A DNA stretch of 45,368 bases from Candidatus Zixiibacteriota bacterium (lineage in GTDB: Bacteria; Zixibacteria; MSB-5A5; UBA10806), in assembly GCA_020348065.1 (NCBI GenBank), contig CP070742.1:1985207-2030574 (forward strand), given 5' to 3'. Each line of letters begins with the position of its first letter. The stretch's first letter is position 1. The notes under the pieces are model-generated. The model ran no database searches and was not told the origin of the DNA. It was given only the letters and a program-made list of their open reading frames with translations. Below, one piece after another: positions 43,007-45,368 of this stretch. The position numbers were made by a program, and so were the translations under genes.

Positions 43007-45368
43007 ATGCTTAGAAAACTATTTGCCCTACTTTCGGTCATGCTTTTGATAATATCTATTGCCCGTAACGCTGGGGCCGAGGATGACTATGTCTACATCG
43101 ATAAGACTGATTTAAATTCAATCCACATAGATGGCGCCGGGATCGATATTGATAGAGGATTCGAGAATCCGGTTACGGGGGCGCCGGAAATCGATTATAA
43201 AATCGTTAGGCTGGTATTGCCCCCCGGAAAAGCAGTTTCGGGCTATTCGGTGGAGACTACCGACCCGGTAATCGCCGGTTCCGTCTATCTCGATTATGTA
43301 AAAGGCGACATAAAAACGGGCAATTACGCGGATAATATCGCCACCATGCCCGATCCCGAAATTTTCGGATCCGATGAAATATATCCTGAAAAACGAGTTG
43401 AAATGCTGAGCAAAGGCGATTGGGGAGAAATAAACCTGGTCAGCCTCGCCATTTATCCAGTGGGGTACAGGCCCATATCGGGCAAGGTGCTGTTATTTCC
43501 CGAAATAACGATAAGACTACAGCTCGAACCAGTTTCGCAAAATCCCTATCTTAATATAAAAAACGACAGAATCGCTTATAATGCCCTTGATAAGATCGTT
43601 CAAAACAAAATGGATCTTCCGCTGGCGGCCGTTTCGCCTCCGCGATTCGGTTTACCGAAGGTTACTTCCGGAATACCCTCGCCCGAATATTTAATCATAA
43701 CTTCGGGCGCGATAGCTCCGGGTTTTTATCCGTTTCTCGAATGGAAAAACCAGAAAGGTGTCCCGACTGACCTGGTTTTAATTGAAGACATACTGGCAAC
43801 ATCTATGGGATCTGATCCCGCAGAGCAGTTGAGAAATTATCTGATCGAGGCCTATAATGACGGGATTCGCTGGGTCCTTCTGGGCGGCGACGAGGATTTT
43901 GTTCCGATCAGGTATCTATATCCCGGAAATGTATACAGTTATATACCTGAACTGGGGCTTCAACAGATTTCCGACATGTATTATTCCGATTTAACCGGCG
44001 AGTGGGACGTTGATGGCGATGGCGTCTGGGGGGAATCTTATCACGATTCTCCCGATATCTATCCGGAATTATACGTGGGCCGGGTTCCCGCCAGAAACCG
44101 GGAACAGGCTCAAACCTGGAGCGCCAAGGCCGTAAAATATGAGAAAAATCCCGGTAATGGAGATTCTTCTTATTTAACAAAAGCGCTGTTTATTGCAGCC
44201 GACCAGATGAGAGACTACGGTCAGCATTATACGCTGGCGGGTCTCTTGCCCGACAATTTCACCTACGATGTTAACAGGCTGGAGGAAATGCCCAGCGGCG
44301 GTGCTCCCTCCCCCACCGGACCCTATGGCGATGAGGTTATCAGCGTTATGAATGAAGGGTGGGGATTTATTTCAAACCTGAATCATGGAAGCCCGGAATG
44401 GTATGGAACAAAATCATGTTATTACAACCATTATTGCTGGTCAGGCGTCTGGAGTACCATTGTACCTGAATGGGGCCGTTGCGGGGGCCTGATACAGCTC
44501 ACAACTTATGATCAACCGGCGGTACATTATTCCATCAGCTGTGATCTCGGCGCTCTCGATTTTGACAAAGGTATACTTTCACCGAACCCTTACGCTACTA
44601 CTTATACCTACGCCGAAGCGTATCTTTTCGAACCGGGCGGAGGAGTCGCATTCCTCGGCAACACCCGCTGGGGCTGGGTTTCTTCGTCCTACAATATGGA
44701 AAAGAAATTCCTTGAACATATATTCGATGATTCAACCAGCAGACTGTCGGAGGCCGAAGCTCTTTCGAAAATCGATTATCCAAATTACAGGGATATAGGT
44801 TACGGCCATACCCTGTTCGGAGATCCCGAAATGAGATTATGGACCTCTATCGAAGGCAATTTGACTCTTGACGGGCCCACGAGAATAAATCTCGGGCAGT
44901 CGATCGAAATTAATTACACCGTTCACGACGGCGCCTATCCCGTTCAGGGAACGCAAGTTTGCCTTTATCTTCCCGGATACGCTTTTAATATTGCCATCAC
45001 CGATGAAAACGGTGGAGTGAGATTTGAGATTATACCCGAATTCGACGGCGTCGCCACCGTTACCGCAACCAAGCAGAATTTCATCCCCGCGCAGCTTGAT
45101 ATCGTTATAGGTTCCCCCGCCGGGGTGGATGATGAAATAGTTATACCGAAATCGCCCCGGATTTATCAGAACTACCCCAATCCCTTCAACAGCTCCACCG
45201 TCATCGAATTCGAGCTTCCGCAGGACGCTTTTGTCGATCTCGATATCTTCGATATAGGGGGAAGGCTGGTCAAGAAATTGGCGTCACAACATTACCCGGC
45301 GGGAGAAAACAGTATCGTCTGGAACGGCAAAAACAAGTATAATGAAAATGCCGCCAGCGGAATATACC
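43007..45368 (+). CDS. Secreted C25 (gingipain-family) cysteine protease with C-terminal sorting domain, cut by window edge
   Basis: 787 codons are open from the ATG at 43007 to the window end. GAGGGAGG lies just upstream. Residues 1-24 form a signal peptide ending NAGA. Residues ~40-190 resemble the gingipain propeptide, and ~225-610 the C25 domain, with catalytic His460 in NLNHGSPEW and Cys512 in YSISCDLGA. WVLLGGDEDFVPIRY and LYVGRVPAR are further family motifs. After a beta-sandwich (~615-700), residues from ~714 form a Por/FlgD-like tail (YQNYPNPFNSSTVIEFELP). Such tails direct export by type IX-like secretion in the FCB group. About 15-25 residues are probably missing at the C-terminus. 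Confidence 0.93.
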   Translation, partial: MLRKLFALLSVMLLIISIARNAGAEDDYVYIDKTDLNSIHIDGAGIDIDRGFENPVTGAPEIDYKIVRLVLPPGKAVSGYSVETTDPVIAGSVYLDYVKGDIKTGNYADNIATMPDPEIFGSDEIYPEKRVEMLSKGDWGEINLVSLAIYPVGYRPISGKVLLFPEITIRLQLEPVSQNPYLNIKNDRIAYNALDKIVQNKMDLPLAAVSPPRFGLPKVTSGIPSPEYLIITSGAIAPGFYPFLEWKNQKGVPTDLVLIEDILATSMGSDPAEQLRNYLIEAYNDGIRWVLLGGDEDFVPIRYLYPGNVYSYIPELGLQQISDMYYSDLTGEWDVDGDGVWGESYHDSPDIYPELYVGRVPARNREQAQTWSAKAVKYEKNPGNGDSSYLTKALFIAADQMRDYGQHYTLAGLLPDNFTYDVNRLEEMPSGGAPSPTGPYGDEVISVMNEGWGFISNLNHGSPEWYGTKSCYYNHYCWSGVWSTIVPEWGRCGGLIQLTTYDQPAVHYSISCDLGALDFDKGILSPNPYATTYTYAEAYLFEPGGGVAFLGNTRWGWVSSSYNMEKKFLEHIFDDSTSRLSEAEALSKIDYPNYRDIGYGHTLFGDPEMRLWTSIEGNLTLDGPTRINLGQSIEINYTVHDGAYPVQGTQVCLYLPGYAFNIAITDENGGVRFEIIPEFDGVATVTATKQNFIPAQLDIVIGSPAGVDDEIVIPKSPRIYQNYPNPFNSSTVIEFELPQDAFVDLDIFDIGGRLVKKLASQHYPAGENSIVWNGKNKYNENAASGIY

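Overview
The window looks like a chromosomal segment of a diderm bacterium of the FCB-type uncultured lineages (Zixibacteria, KSB1 or Latescibacteria-like). This is inferred from four things. A secreted C25 protease ends in a Por/FlgD-like sorting tail of the 'NYPNPFN' type. MurE carries the meso-DAP signature DNPR. GlmM is of the archaeal/Bacteroidota type. Several promoters are E. coli-like (TTGACW-17-TATWWT) and many genes have good Shine-Dalgarno sequences, which argues against Bacteroidota proper. Coding density is very high. No tRNA, rRNA, CRISPR array, insertion sequence or phage gene was seen.

Layout. 1-2705 (minus): a cut-off secreted beta-strand-rich protein, a SAM methyltransferase and a GT4 glycosyltransferase. 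2898-6861 (minus): promoter, glmM, glmS and a protein with three exact 49-residue DNA-binding-like repeats; glmM and glmS make amino-sugar precursor for the wall. 6880-10375 (minus): promoter, a HEAT-repeat/cyclophilin lipoprotein, an adenosine-specific kinase and a beta-CASP-type metallo-beta-lactamase-fold protein. 10398-19732 (minus): promoter, yggS, divIVA, punA, ileS (type 2), a DksA/TraR zinc-finger protein, lspA, an rluD-like gene and a GT-C/TPR membrane protein, all tightly packed. 19758-21540 (minus): a lone receiver-domain protein and a MATE transporter. 21625-26688 (plus): promoter, two M16 peptidase genes (one with, one without the zinc motif), a Nudix hydrolase, ruvX and mltG, mostly overlapping.

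26745-42571 (minus) is a complete division and cell wall (dcw) operon in the order mraZ-rsmH-ftsL-ftsI-murE-murF-mraY-murD-ftsW-murG-murC-ftsQ-ftsA-ftsZ. It ends at a strong intrinsic terminator and begins at a promoter overlapped by a row of TGGGN boxes, the expected MraZ operator. murB and ddl, often found between murC and ftsQ, are missing. Divergent from it, 43007 to the end encodes a large secreted C25 (gingipain-family) protease cut by the window edge.

Most of the window is core cell-envelope and housekeeping biology. The least explained items are the 49-residue triple-repeat protein after glmS, the HEAT-cyclophilin lipoprotein operon, two promoters that sit so close to the start codon that leaderless mRNAs are implied, and a Shine-Dalgarno-hiding hairpin before the receiver-domain gene. 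I did not find a clear new multi-gene defence or mobile system.
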